A stretch of 43,752 nt of DNA from Bacteroidota bacterium (GTDB taxonomy: Bacteria; Bacteroidota; Bacteroidia; Chitinophagales; Chitinophagaceae): the NCBI GenBank assembly GCA_026391125.1, contig JAPLEO010000055.1:1-43752 (forward strand), in the 5' to 3' direction. The notes below the pieces were generated by a model. That model was given only the letters and a program-made list of their open reading frames with translations, did not search any database and was not told the origin of the DNA. A program made the position numbers and the translations under genes. Within the stretch, counting starts at the first letter, position 1, and each line of letters opens with the position of its first letter. Positions 17,341 through 25,928 of the stretch are shown one piece after another.

Positions 17341-18732
17341 TTATTTACCCTTGCCAGAAATGATAATACGGATGGTATGCATCATTATTTTGAAGTCTAA
17401 TAGTAATGAGATATTCTCTATATACATCAGATCATATTTCATTCTTTCAATCATTTCTTGAATGGATGATGCATAACCAAATTGAACCATTCCCCAGGAA
17501 GTTAGCCCGGGTTTTACCTTTAATAAATAGCGATAATAAGGTGCCATTTTTAAGATACTATCTATGTAAATTCTTCGCTCTGGTCTTGGACCAACAAAGC
17601 TCATATTGCCAAGGAGTATGTTCCATAATTGCGGTAATTCATCGATCCTCCATTTGCGCATGAATTTTCCCCATTGGGTTATTCTTATATCATTGTCTGA
17701 AGAAAGCGCAGGTCCAGCATTTTCAGCATCAGAAAACATGCTCCTGAATTTATAAATAAAGAAAGAACTGCCCTTTAAACCAACCCTTTCTTGCGAGTAA
17801 ATGATATTTCCTGGTGAACTAAGTTTAGTGATGATAGCAACCAATAATAAAAGCGGACTCAAGATAATAATATTGAAAATTGAAAAACAGATATCAAACA
17901 ACCTTTTGACATTTTGTTGCCAATAGGAAAGGAGTTCATTTTCTAAATCTATCAATGTTGCACCGAATACATTATTGGTTTTTACAGAGCCCGATAAAAT
18001 ATCAATCATGCTAGGTGCAATTTTAATATGCACTTCTTTTTCTATCAAAGAATTAATGATTTTTTCAGCTTCTTGGTATTGATTTTTTTCTACAGAAAGA
18101 ATTACTTGATCGATCTTTTCTTTTTCAATGATGGTGTGCAAGTCGTTGATATTTCCCAGACAGTTCAAATATTTGTTTAAACCGTTCTTGGTTTCTTCGT
18201 TGGTGTTTAAAAAACCAATTGGTTTAAGGCCTAAGTAGGAAAAGTTTTTAATGAGTTCTTTGTAAATGCTTACTGCTGTTGGGTTATTGCCGATTAATAG
18301 GGTATTAAAAAATACCTTTTGTTGAATAATATCCCTTTTTATTTTTTCTAAGATCAATGCCCTTCCAATAAAAATGGTGGCAAATTGAATGAGCAGATAT
18401 ACACTTAAATTTTCCACACTATTATTTGGAAAATTCACCATCCAAATAATTAAAATTCCTAATGAAGTATTAATGATTGTATCGGTTAGTTCGTTTAACC
18501 TTGATTTTTGATACAAAGACTTTTGATAGCTACCCAATAATAAATACCATGATAACCACAGGGTGGGAATAATAAGAAAATTAATGAGTGATTGATTAGA
18601 ATTAAAGTTGAAGGCATTAAAAAAACGGAATTGAATAGGCAAGGTGATGCTCTTAAATAGGAGCCAACTGATTATAGATAAAACATAATCACTGAAAGCA
18701 TAGATTGCGCTATTCCCGATTTTTTTCTGCAT
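17341..18732 (-). CDS. Initiating polyprenyl-phosphate sugar-1-phosphate transferase (WbaP/WcaJ type)
   Basis: A 463-residue membrane enzyme that loads the first sugar phosphate onto undecaprenyl phosphate. The N-terminal ~110 residues contain four hydrophobic helices. A cytosolic nucleotide-binding-like middle follows (NTLLIGNNPTAVSIYKEL). The catalytic PGT domain begins at VKRLFDICFSIFNIIILSPL, with a re-entrant membrane helix, YKFRSM, the Asp-Glu catalytic dyad in RIDELPQLWNILLGNMSFVGPRPE, and KPGLTSWGMVQFGYA. It starts 3 bases after the dehydrogenase gene and is clearly co-transcribed. A second, shorter PGT lies in the right-hand locus. Confidence 0.92.
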   Translation of the reverse strand: MQKKIGNSAIYAFSDYVLSIISWLLFKSITLPIQFRFFNAFNFNSNQSLINFLIIPTLWLSWYLLLGSYQKSLYQKSRLNELTDTIINTSLGILIIWMVNFPNNSVENLSVYLLIQFATIFIGRALILEKIKRDIIQQKVFFNTLLIGNNPTAVSIYKELIKNFSYLGLKPIGFLNTNEETKNGLNKYLNCLGNINDLHTIIEKEKIDQVILSVEKNQYQEAEKIINSLIEKEVHIKIAPSMIDILSGSVKTNNVFGATLIDLENELLSYWQQNVKRLFDICFSIFNIIILSPLLLLVAIITKLSSPGNIIYSQERVGLKGSSFFIYKFRSMFSDAENAGPALSSDNDIRITQWGKFMRKWRIDELPQLWNILLGNMSFVGPRPERRIYIDSILKMAPYYRYLLKVKPGLTSWGMVQFGYASSIQEMIERMKYDLMYIENISLLLDFKIMMHTIRIIISGKGK

Positions 18733-18735
18733 TCA

Positions 18736-19710
18736 TTACACCAGTATACTGGTACTATTTATTTTTTCCAGTATTTGATGGGCAACTTCCATTGCTAAGA
18801 ATCCATCTATTTCACTAACTATCGTAGGTGTATTGTTTTCTATAGCTGAAACAAAGGCTTCTAATTCAAGTTTAATGGCATTCTGCGGACTGATGATTGG
18901 GTTTGCAATGGCGATTGTTTTTTTGCCATTTTGGGTTTCAATATCAAATGAGAATACATTCTTGTCTTCTGGTTGTTTTAACTTAATGATCTCCGTTTTC
19001 TTTTCAAGAAAGTCAATACCGATATAGGAATTGGGTTGAAACAACCTCATTTTACGCATTTTTTTCATGCTGATCCTGCTGCTTGTTAAATTGGCAACAC
19101 AACCATTATTAAATTCTATGCGCACATTGGCTATATCTGGAGTGTCTGTCATTACAGCAACCCCACTTGCAGAAATATGTTTTACATCACTCTTAACCAA
19201 ACTTAAAATAATATCTATATCATGAATCATTAAGTCGAGGATCACACTCACTTCTGTACCACGAGGATTAAATTGTGCTAAACGATGAACCTCAATAAAC
19301 ATCGGGTTTAAGTTCATGTCTTTTAAGGCCAAAAAGGCGGGATTGAACCTTTCAACATGGCCAACTTGCATTTTTACATTTGCTTCCCTTACCATGTTTA
19401 CAATATCCCTTCCTTCCTGAATACTATGAGCCAACGGCTTTTCTACAAAAACGTGTTTTCCTTTTCTAATGGCTTGCATGCATATACCAAAATGATGGTC
19501 GGTTGGAGTAATTACATCGATGATATCACATGCGTCCATCAATTTGTCTTCATCCATATAACGCTTTAGACCATATTGTTCAGTTACCTGATTTGCATGA
19601 TCATTATTGGGGTCAAAAAAACCAACCAACTTTACGCCCTCGATTTCTTTCCAATTATTAAGGTGGAATTTTCCTAAATGACCAACTCCAAAAACGCCTA
19701 CTTTAAGCAT
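18736..19710 (-). CDS. Gfo/Idh/MocA-family NAD(P)-dependent sugar dehydrogenase
   Basis: A 324-residue oxidoreductase with the Rossmann start VGVFGVGHLGKFHLNNW, the conserved VFVEKPLAHSIQEG motif (Lys of EKP is the family catalytic residue) and a C-terminal alpha/beta domain containing MIHDIDIILSLV. Members act on sugars or nucleotide sugars such as UDP-GlcNAc 3-dehydrogenase, and its place as first gene before a sugar transferase suggests nucleotide-sugar modification for a glycan. The exact substrate cannot be called. The 249-base gap upstream is shared with the divergent NtrC-type regulator. Confidence 0.9.
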   Translation of the reverse strand: MLKVGVFGVGHLGKFHLNNWKEIEGVKLVGFFDPNNDHANQVTEQYGLKRYMDEDKLMDACDIIDVITPTDHHFGICMQAIRKGKHVFVEKPLAHSIQEGRDIVNMVREANVKMQVGHVERFNPAFLALKDMNLNPMFIEVHRLAQFNPRGTEVSVILDLMIHDIDIILSLVKSDVKHISASGVAVMTDTPDIANVRIEFNNGCVANLTSSRISMKKMRKMRLFQPNSYIGIDFLEKKTEIIKLKQPEDKNVFSFDIETQNGKKTIAIANPIISPQNAIKLELEAFVSAIENNTPTIVSEIDGFLAMEVAHQILEKINSTSILV

Positions 19711-19854
19711 GTTTTTCCCAGTTTTAATAACGATAAAGGTAGTTATTCAATTTTGCCAAATATGGAATGTTTTGAAGATGTGGATAGATTGCTTAAATCA
19801 AAATGGGAATTTTGGATTCTTAATTTAATTTATTCTCAAAATTGGAATAATTCT

Positions 19855-19862
19855 TATATTTG
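19855..19862 (+). promoter_or_regulatory. Candidate -7 element of the NO-sensing operon
   Basis: TATATTTG is an exact TAnnTTTG match about 98 bases before the regulator ATG. No TTG at the proper -33 distance is evident, and no sigma-54 GG/GC element was seen, so the operon is probably not self-activated through sigma-54. Confidence 0.35.
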
Positions 19863-19959
19863 TAATAAATATTATATTTTTCCAAGAATGATACTTTTGT
19901 TAATTTTATAGTAAGAATAATGCTAATAAGTAGAGTTGTTGGGTCATTAATTAATTGCC

Positions 19960-21321
19960 ATGAAAACTAACCGGTTATTAAAAATTTTTATTCTAGAAGA
20001 TGACCGTTGGTATGGTGCTATGTTAGAGCATCATCTTTCTCTTAATCCGGGCTATCAAGTTAGTAAGTTCGAAAATGAAAATGCTTTTTTTAAAGCTTTA
20101 ATAGATACCCCTGATGTTGTTACGCTTGATTACTCTTTAACTGAGATGGATGGAAATCAGGTTTTAAAAAAAATAAAGCAAATCAATCCACAAATAGAAG
20201 TTATTGTAATTTCTGGTCAAAAGGATATCGCTACAGCGGTTAATTTATTAAAAGCGGGTGCTTTTGATTACATCGTAAAGGATGAAGACACCAATGATCG
20301 ATTGTGGAACGCACTTTTGCACTTGCAAGAGATCAAAAATCTGCGAAAAGAAGTAGAGAGTTTGAAAAGTGAGTTGAAAAAGAAATACGATTTTTCTAAA
20401 TCAATCATCGGACAAAGTGAGGCAATAAAACGTGTATTTGCTTTGATCGACAAAGCTACACAAACCAATATCACTGTTTCTTTAACTGGTGAAACCGGAA
20501 CTGGAAAAGAAATGGTTGCGAAGGCAATACATTATAATTCTGTAAGACAAAAATCCCCGTTCATTGCCATCAATGTTGCCGCTATTCCTAAAGAACTTTT
20601 AGAAAGTGAATTGTTTGGGCACGAAAAGGGAGCTTTTACTGGGGCTTCAGATAAAAGGATCGGAAAATTTGAGGAAGCTAATAAAGGAACCATTTTCTTA
20701 GATGAGATAGGAGAGATGGATCTATTCTTACAGGCCAAACTTTTAAGGGTACTGCAAGAAAGAGAAATCACAAGGGTTGGCGGAAATGGCCTTGTTCCAA
20801 TTGATATAAGAATCATCGTAGCTACTCATAAGAATTTATTAGAAGAAGTAAAAGCAAAACGATTTCGAGAAGACCTCTATTATCGATTATTGGGCCTTCC
20901 AATTGAATTGCCAGCATTAAGAGAAAGGGATAATGACATACTTATTCTTGCAAAACATTTTATCATTAGTTTCTGTAACGAAAATAAACTTCCAGTTAAA
21001 TCGTTTTCACCGGAAGCCCTACAACGCCTGCAATCATACCATTTTCCAGGAAATGTACGAGAACTAAAATCAGTTGTGGAATTAGCAGTGGTAATGGCTG
21101 ATGGCGAGCAAGTAGAAGCAAAAGATATCAACTTAAATGTTTCTGGTAATAGTGCAAGCCTTTTGATGCAAGAAACTACATTAAGAGCGTATGAATTGAA
21201 AATCATTCAACATTTTATGGAGAAATATGAAAATGATGTATTGGTAGTTGCAAAAAAACTGGATGTTGGTAAGTCTACTATTTATAGAATGATTCAGAAT
21301 GGAGATCTAAAACAAAAATAG
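19960..21321 (+). CDS. NtrC-type sigma-54-dependent response regulator
   Basis: A 453-residue three-domain regulator. The receiver (1-120) has acidic D14/D15, phospho-acceptor D57 in VVTLDYSLTEMDG and a Lys at K107. The AAA+ domain (about 147-390) has the Walker A loop GETGTGKE (177-184), the sigma-54 contact loop GAFTGA (224-229), Walker B TIFLDEIGEM and R-finger region RFREDLYYRL. The C-terminal helix-turn-helix is Fis-like (DVLVVAKKLDVGKSTIYRMI). Phosphorylation should license ATP-driven opening of sigma-54 promoters. It is the first gene of a three-gene operon with an H-NOX protein (18-base gap) and a hybrid kinase, so it is the likely output of NO sensing. Its targets are unknown. Confidence 0.95.
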   Translation: MKTNRLLKIFILEDDRWYGAMLEHHLSLNPGYQVSKFENENAFFKALIDTPDVVTLDYSLTEMDGNQVLKKIKQINPQIEVIVISGQKDIATAVNLLKAGAFDYIVKDEDTNDRLWNALLHLQEIKNLRKEVESLKSELKKKYDFSKSIIGQSEAIKRVFALIDKATQTNITVSLTGETGTGKEMVAKAIHYNSVRQKSPFIAINVAAIPKELLESELFGHEKGAFTGASDKRIGKFEEANKGTIFLDEIGEMDLFLQAKLLRVLQEREITRVGGNGLVPIDIRIIVATHKNLLEEVKAKRFREDLYYRLLGLPIELPALRERDNDILILAKHFIISFCNENKLPVKSFSPEALQRLQSYHFPGNVRELKSVVELAVVMADGEQVEAKDINLNVSGNSASLLMQETTLRAYELKIIQHFMEKYENDVLVVAKKLDVGKSTIYRMIQNGDLKQK

Positions 21322-21339
21322 TTCCACAAAACTAGTAAT

Positions 21340-21885
21340 ATGTACGGTATCGTTAATAAAGCAATTGAAGAATTAGTCAAAGAAAATTTTGGATCAGAAA
21401 TCTGGGATAAGGTGAAAACTAAGAGTGGCGTTAAAGTGGAATTCTTTTTGAGCAATGAAGCATATGATGATTCTATCACTTATCAATTAGCAAATGCGGC
21501 ATCTTCTGTTTTGGGTGTTGAGTTAAAAGAAGTAATGATCTTATTTGGTGAGTGGTGGATCCTACATACTTGTAAAGAAAAATATGGTCAAATGATGAGT
21601 GCAGGTGGAAATAATTTGAGGGCTTTTATTTTGAATTTGCCAAAATTCCATGATCGTGCCTATTTGATGTATCCAAAACTTGCCCCGCCAGAATTTAAAA
21701 CTGATGAGATTGACGAGCAGACTTTATTGTTACACTATTTTTCAAAAAGAGAGGGATTGCAGGAATTTGTGAGGGGATTAATACAGGGTCTTTCTAAATT
21801 TTTTAATGAGCCAGTAGCGATTGAATTGATTGAAAGTAGATTGGATAATCAGGATCACGAAATATATAAAATTAGTTGGGTTTAA
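21340..21885 (+). CDS. hnoX: Stand-alone H-NOX heme nitric-oxide sensor
   Basis: A 181-residue heme sensor beginning MYGIVNKAIEELV. The proximal heme ligand is H104 in LPKFHDRAYLMYP, followed by prolines and PPEF. The heme-propionate motif YxSxR is Y133-F-S135-K-R137. The residue five places after the motif Arg, where O2-binding family members have a distal Tyr, is E142, so NO-selective binding is likely (inference from the family). It sits 10 bases before a kinase with an HNOBA domain, the partner usually found with H-NOX. NO binding would be expected to change kinase activity. Confidence 0.93.
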   Translation: MYGIVNKAIEELVKENFGSEIWDKVKTKSGVKVEFFLSNEAYDDSITYQLANAASSVLGVELKEVMILFGEWWILHTCKEKYGQMMSAGGNNLRAFILNLPKFHDRAYLMYPKLAPPEFKTDEIDEQTLLLHYFSKREGLQEFVRGLIQGLSKFFNEPVAIELIESRLDNQDHEIYKISWV

Positions 21886-21895
21886 ATTTTGATTT

Positions 21896-24800
21896 GTGTT
21901 GAAGCTTTCATTTGATATTAACCAATGGAATAGACTGTTCCCATTTTTCATTCTTTTGAATGAAAGAATGGAAATTGTCATGCATGGTAAGTCAATCGAA
22001 AAACTACTAGTAATAAAAGAGAACCAATCTTTTAATGATATAGTTAAGGTCAAAAGACCTCAAAATGTAGAGCAAAGTTTTGAAACTATCAAGTTGATGA
22101 AAGACGAAATGTTTTTTCTCGACTTACAAACGACTGAAAAGGTCTTAAATTTAAGAGGTCAGTTTGAATATTTGGCAGAAACGAATCAGCTCATTTTTCT
22201 TGGATCTCCATGGATGCACTCACTAGATGAAGTCACTGAAAGCAAATTGCTATTGAATGATTTTGCAACGCATGACGCATCAATTGATTTATTGCATGTT
22301 TTACAAAGTAAAGCTATTGCGGAAAATGACACTCTTCAAGTCATTCATCAACTCAACGAAGAACGCAATAAGTTCAAACACTTTGCGCTTATTACTGAAG
22401 AAACGATCAATGGTGCTATTATAACAGATAGTCACGGGAAAATGATTTGGGTTAATAAAGCATTCGAAAAAATTACAGGATACACCCTCCAAGAATGTTT
22501 AGGAAAATCACCCGGTTCGATGTTACAAGGAAAAGAATCAGATCTCAGAACTGTCAACTACCTGAAAGAACAAATTAAAGCTGGAAAGAATTTTGATTGT
22601 GAGATTATTAATTATCACAAAAATGGAAATTCTTACTGGGTAAAGATCAGTGGCCATCCCATTTTTGATGAAGAAGGTAACCTAATTCAATTCTTTGCTC
22701 TGGAAGAAGACATAACAGAGCGAAAACTTTCGGCCGAAAAAATTAAAGCATCTGAGCAACGTTGGCAATTTGCATTAGAAGGGGCTGGGGAAGGCGTTTG
22801 GGAATATAATTTTGAGACGGATCTTTCATTTTTCTCTCAGCAATATGAAAAGTTGCTTGGTTATACTAAAGAGGAAATGGAAATGTTCTCATCTGATTGG
22901 AAGAATTTAGTGCATGAAGATGATTATCATATCATTCAGGAATATGACAAAGCATACGAAGAAGGAATAAAACTGAGTCATAAAAAGGAATATAGACTTC
23001 GTAAAAAGGATGGCAAATTTATTTGGGTTTTGGATCGTGGAATGCTCATGAGTAAAACCAGTGATGGTAAGCCTATTAAAATTATTGGAACTCATACGGA
23101 TATAACTGACCTAAAAGAAGTTGAATTATCATTAGAACAAAGTGAAAAACAGTTTCGATCGCTTTCTGAAAACCTACCCGGTGTTGTATATGAATATGTG
23201 TTTCCTAAAAATGGAACGTCCTATTTCAAATTTATCAGCCCATCAGTAGAAAAAATATTTGGGGTTACTGCTGACCAACTTAATACAGAGAATTCCCTTC
23301 TGAATCCCGATGATCGAGAAAGATTAATGGCTTGTCTTGAAGAATCAAGCCGAACCAATTGCCCTTTCTACTTCGAAGGAAGACTTAATATCCCTGGAAA
23401 GGGAATTGTATGGCATTCAAGTTCTTCTTCATTTTCTTATACAGATATTAATGGAGCTAGTGTGTATACGGGAATCATGGTTGACATCACGGAGAAGAAA
23501 TTTGCTGAAGATCGATTAGAAAAGCAAAGAGAGTTTTACGAACAGGTTTTGAATAAAATCCCTTCCGATATTGCCGTTTTTGATAAAGATCATCGTTACC
23601 TATTCTTAAATCCAGTTGCGATCAAAAATCCAGAATTACGGACTTGGATGATTGGTAAAAAGGATGAAGACTATTGTAAATATCGAAACCGCCCAATGGA
23701 AATCATGGAGGGAAGACGGGCCTTATTCAATAGTGTTTTAGAAGCAAAAAAATTAGTGGTTTATGAAGAAACATTAACAGACGCTAACGGTAATCCTCAG
23801 TACCATCTTAGAAATATGTATCCAGTTCTGGATGCAAATGGGGAAGTAACAATGGTGATTGGCTATGGTGTAAATATCACTGATCGTAGAAATATTGAAA
23901 ACCAAATGCGAATTAATGAAAAACGTTATCGCGACCTTTTCAATTATAGTCAGGCTCTAATCTGTACCCATGATCAAAACGGAATTTTACTTTCTGTGAA
24001 TCCTGCCATCTGTTCTTCACTTGGTTTTACTAGCGAAGAAATGGTGGGTAAATCACTTGGCGATTTTATGCATCAGAAAGAGGCTTCTAATCTACAAAAG
24101 GATTACTTAGATATTATTAATCAGGAAGGAAAAGGGAAAGGCGTATTTAAAGCGCTGAATAAAAACGGAAAACGATTATACCTATTATTCCAAAATTATT
24201 TAGTGGAAGAAAAAGGGCTAGCTCCGTATATCATTGGATTTTCACAAGATATTACTGAAAGGGTTCAGGCAGAGAACGAATTATTAATTGCCAAACAATT
24301 TACAGAAGACGTTTCTAAAGCCAAAGAGATTTTTCTTGCTAATATGAGCCATGAGATCAGGACCCCAATGAATGGTATTCTTGGTGTGGCAAACTTAATG
24401 GCGAAAACCCAATTAGAAGATCAACAGAAAGAGTATTTAAAATTAATCCTTGAGTCTGCGAATAACCTTTTAGTGATTGTGAATGATGTATTGGATATTG
24501 AAAAAATTGCTTCTGGTAGGATCGAGTTTGAACAAATTCCATTCCTTTTTGAAGACAGGGTAAGAACCTCTATTCAATCGTTCCAATATAAAGTAGAAGA
24601 GAAAGGACTTCTTTTGAACTATAGTTCTCCTTTCGATGAAAGTCTTGTAGTTGTGGGCGATCCATTTAGATTAAGTCAAATCTTTAATAACCTACTGAAT
24701 AATGCAATTAAGTTTACTAAAGAGGGTAAGATTTCGATTGAAATTTCTATTATTAGTAAAGAGGATGATAAAATAAGTATTCAATTTTCAATTAGCGATA

Positions 24801-25897
24801 CGGGTATTGGTATTGATGAAGATCGACTCGAAAATATATTTGAACCCTTTGTGCAAGCATCTACCGATACAACAAGAAAATTTGGAGGTACGGGGCTAGG
24901 ATTGTCGATCTGTAAGGATTTAGTTGAAATGCAGGGTGGACAAATTACTGTGAAAAGTATACCAAAGCAGGGAACTACTTTCGATTTTCAACTGCCATTT
25001 GTCATTGGATCAAAAGACATGCTGAATACAGATCATCTTGCTCCAGAAGATTATACGAGTTTAGGGTATCAACACATTCTGGTTGCTGAGGATGTTGAGT
25101 TAAATCAGTTCATTGCTCGCCAAATTCTTGAAACATGGGGAATGAAAGTTACCGTTGCGAATAATGGTAAAGAAGCAGTTGAAATGATTGCAAAAGACCA
25201 GTTCGATTTGATTTTGATGGATATTCAAATGCCTGAAATGGATGGAATCGAAGCCACGCAAATTATTCGGAAAATGGACGATCCAAGAATCGCTCAAATG
25301 CCAATTATTGCGCTTACAGCCAATGCTTTAAAAGGAGATAATGTACGATACCTTCAAGCAGGAATGAACGATTATATTACAAAACCGTATACAGAAGCAA
25401 AATTGTATTCGGTAGTTAGTAAATATTTAAAACCTGATCCCGAAAATCAATCTAAGAAATTACCAAATGCTGGTCAGCCTTCTCTTGAATCAAAATCTAA
25501 ACGATTATTTATTGAAGAATCGGATGACCACTTAAAGACGGAAAAGGACAAGCTTTATGATTTAAGTATGGTTGAACTGATTGGAAAAGGCAATCCTGGT
25601 TTTATTCAGAAAATGGTTTCCTTATTTTTAGAGCAAGTGCCTAAAGATTTAGAAAAAATGAATGAGCTTACTGCTAAAAGTGAATGGGAGCAGATCTCAA
25701 AACTTGCCCATAGAATGAAGCCGAGTATCGAAGGAATGGGCATACATTCATTAAAAGAATCTATACGCGAAATAGAAACAAGAACCAGGCAAAATGAAAT
25801 GTTGCATGATTCAGAAATTCTTGCCCAAGTTCAATATGTGAACGATGTCATGGAAAAAGTAATAGCCCAAATACACATTGATTTTCCCAATGCTTAA
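21896..25897 (+). CDS. H-NOX-associated hybrid sensor histidine kinase (HNOBA-PAS-HisKA-HATPase-REC-HPt)
   Basis: A 1333-residue kinase. Residues about 1-160 are an HNOBA domain (FPFFILLNERMEIVMHGKS, LIFLGSPWMHSLDEV, DFATHDASIDLLHVLQ) expected to contact H-NOX. About five PAS/PAC units follow: GAIITDSHGKMIWVNKAFE, GVWEYNFETD, GVVYEYVFPK, DIAVFDKDHRYLFLNP and ALICTHDQNGILLSVNP. The HisKA H-box has H819 (MSHEIRTPMNG). ATPase boxes are NLLNNAIKFTK, DTGIGI and GGTGLGLS. The REC acceptor is D1109 (LILMDIQMPEMDG) and the HPt histidine is H1272 (LAHRMKPS). All phosphorelay residues are present, allowing H819-D1109-H1272 and then the NtrC-type regulator. There are no transmembrane helices, so it is cytosolic. 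The start is GTG or the next-codon TTG; there is no nearby ATG in the HNOBA start. Confidence 0.93.
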   Translation: MLKLSFDINQWNRLFPFFILLNERMEIVMHGKSIEKLLVIKENQSFNDIVKVKRPQNVEQSFETIKLMKDEMFFLDLQTTEKVLNLRGQFEYLAETNQLIFLGSPWMHSLDEVTESKLLLNDFATHDASIDLLHVLQSKAIAENDTLQVIHQLNEERNKFKHFALITEETINGAIITDSHGKMIWVNKAFEKITGYTLQECLGKSPGSMLQGKESDLRTVNYLKEQIKAGKNFDCEIINYHKNGNSYWVKISGHPIFDEEGNLIQFFALEEDITERKLSAEKIKASEQRWQFALEGAGEGVWEYNFETDLSFFSQQYEKLLGYTKEEMEMFSSDWKNLVHEDDYHIIQEYDKAYEEGIKLSHKKEYRLRKKDGKFIWVLDRGMLMSKTSDGKPIKIIGTHTDITDLKEVELSLEQSEKQFRSLSENLPGVVYEYVFPKNGTSYFKFISPSVEKIFGVTADQLNTENSLLNPDDRERLMACLEESSRTNCPFYFEGRLNIPGKGIVWHSSSSSFSYTDINGASVYTGIMVDITEKKFAEDRLEKQREFYEQVLNKIPSDIAVFDKDHRYLFLNPVAIKNPELRTWMIGKKDEDYCKYRNRPMEIMEGRRALFNSVLEAKKLVVYEETLTDANGNPQYHLRNMYPVLDANGEVTMVIGYGVNITDRRNIENQMRINEKRYRDLFNYSQALICTHDQNGILLSVNPAICSSLGFTSEEMVGKSLGDFMHQKEASNLQKDYLDIINQEGKGKGVFKALNKNGKRLYLLFQNYLVEEKGLAPYIIGFSQDITERVQAENELLIAKQFTEDVSKAKEIFLANMSHEIRTPMNGILGVANLMAKTQLEDQQKEYLKLILESANNLLVIVNDVLDIEKIASGRIEFEQIPFLFEDRVRTSIQSFQYKVEEKGLLLNYSSPFDESLVVVGDPFRLSQIFNNLLNNAIKFTKEGKISIEISIISKEDDKISIQFSISDTGIGIDEDRLENIFEPFVQASTDTTRKFGGTGLGLSICKDLVEMQGGQITVKSIPKQGTTFDFQLPFVIGSKDMLNTDHLAPEDYTSLGYQHILVAEDVELNQFIARQILETWGMKVTVANNGKEAVEMIAKDQFDLILMDIQMPEMDGIEATQIIRKMDDPRIAQMPIIALTANALKGDNVRYLQAGMNDYITKPYTEAKLYSVVSKYLKPDPENQSKKLPNAGQPSLESKSKRLFIEESDDHLKTEKDKLYDLSMVELIGKGNPGFIQKMVSLFLEQVPKDLEKMNELTAKSEWEQISKLAHRMKPSIEGMGIHSLKESIREIETRTRQNEMLHDSEILAQVQYVNDVMEKVIAQIHIDFPNA

Positions 25898-25928
25898 ATT
25901 GTAAAATAGAAACTTTCTATTAAGCATT
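25889..25928. terminator. Inverted repeat between convergent genes, probable terminator
   Basis: Perfect 9-bp arms AATGCTTAA (25889-25897) and TTAAGCATT (25920-25928) enclose a second palindrome AATAGAAA-C-TTTCTATT (25905-25921). It overlaps the kinase stop and abuts the acyl-CoA dehydrogenase stop. The T-tract is short (TTTT on the plus side), so termination is likely but not certain. Confidence 0.5.

Noticed and set aside
19711..19959. Sigma-54 promoter ahead of the NtrC-type regulator
   Set aside because: No GG-N10-GC (-24/-12) pattern was found by eye; only a TAnnTTTG box is present.
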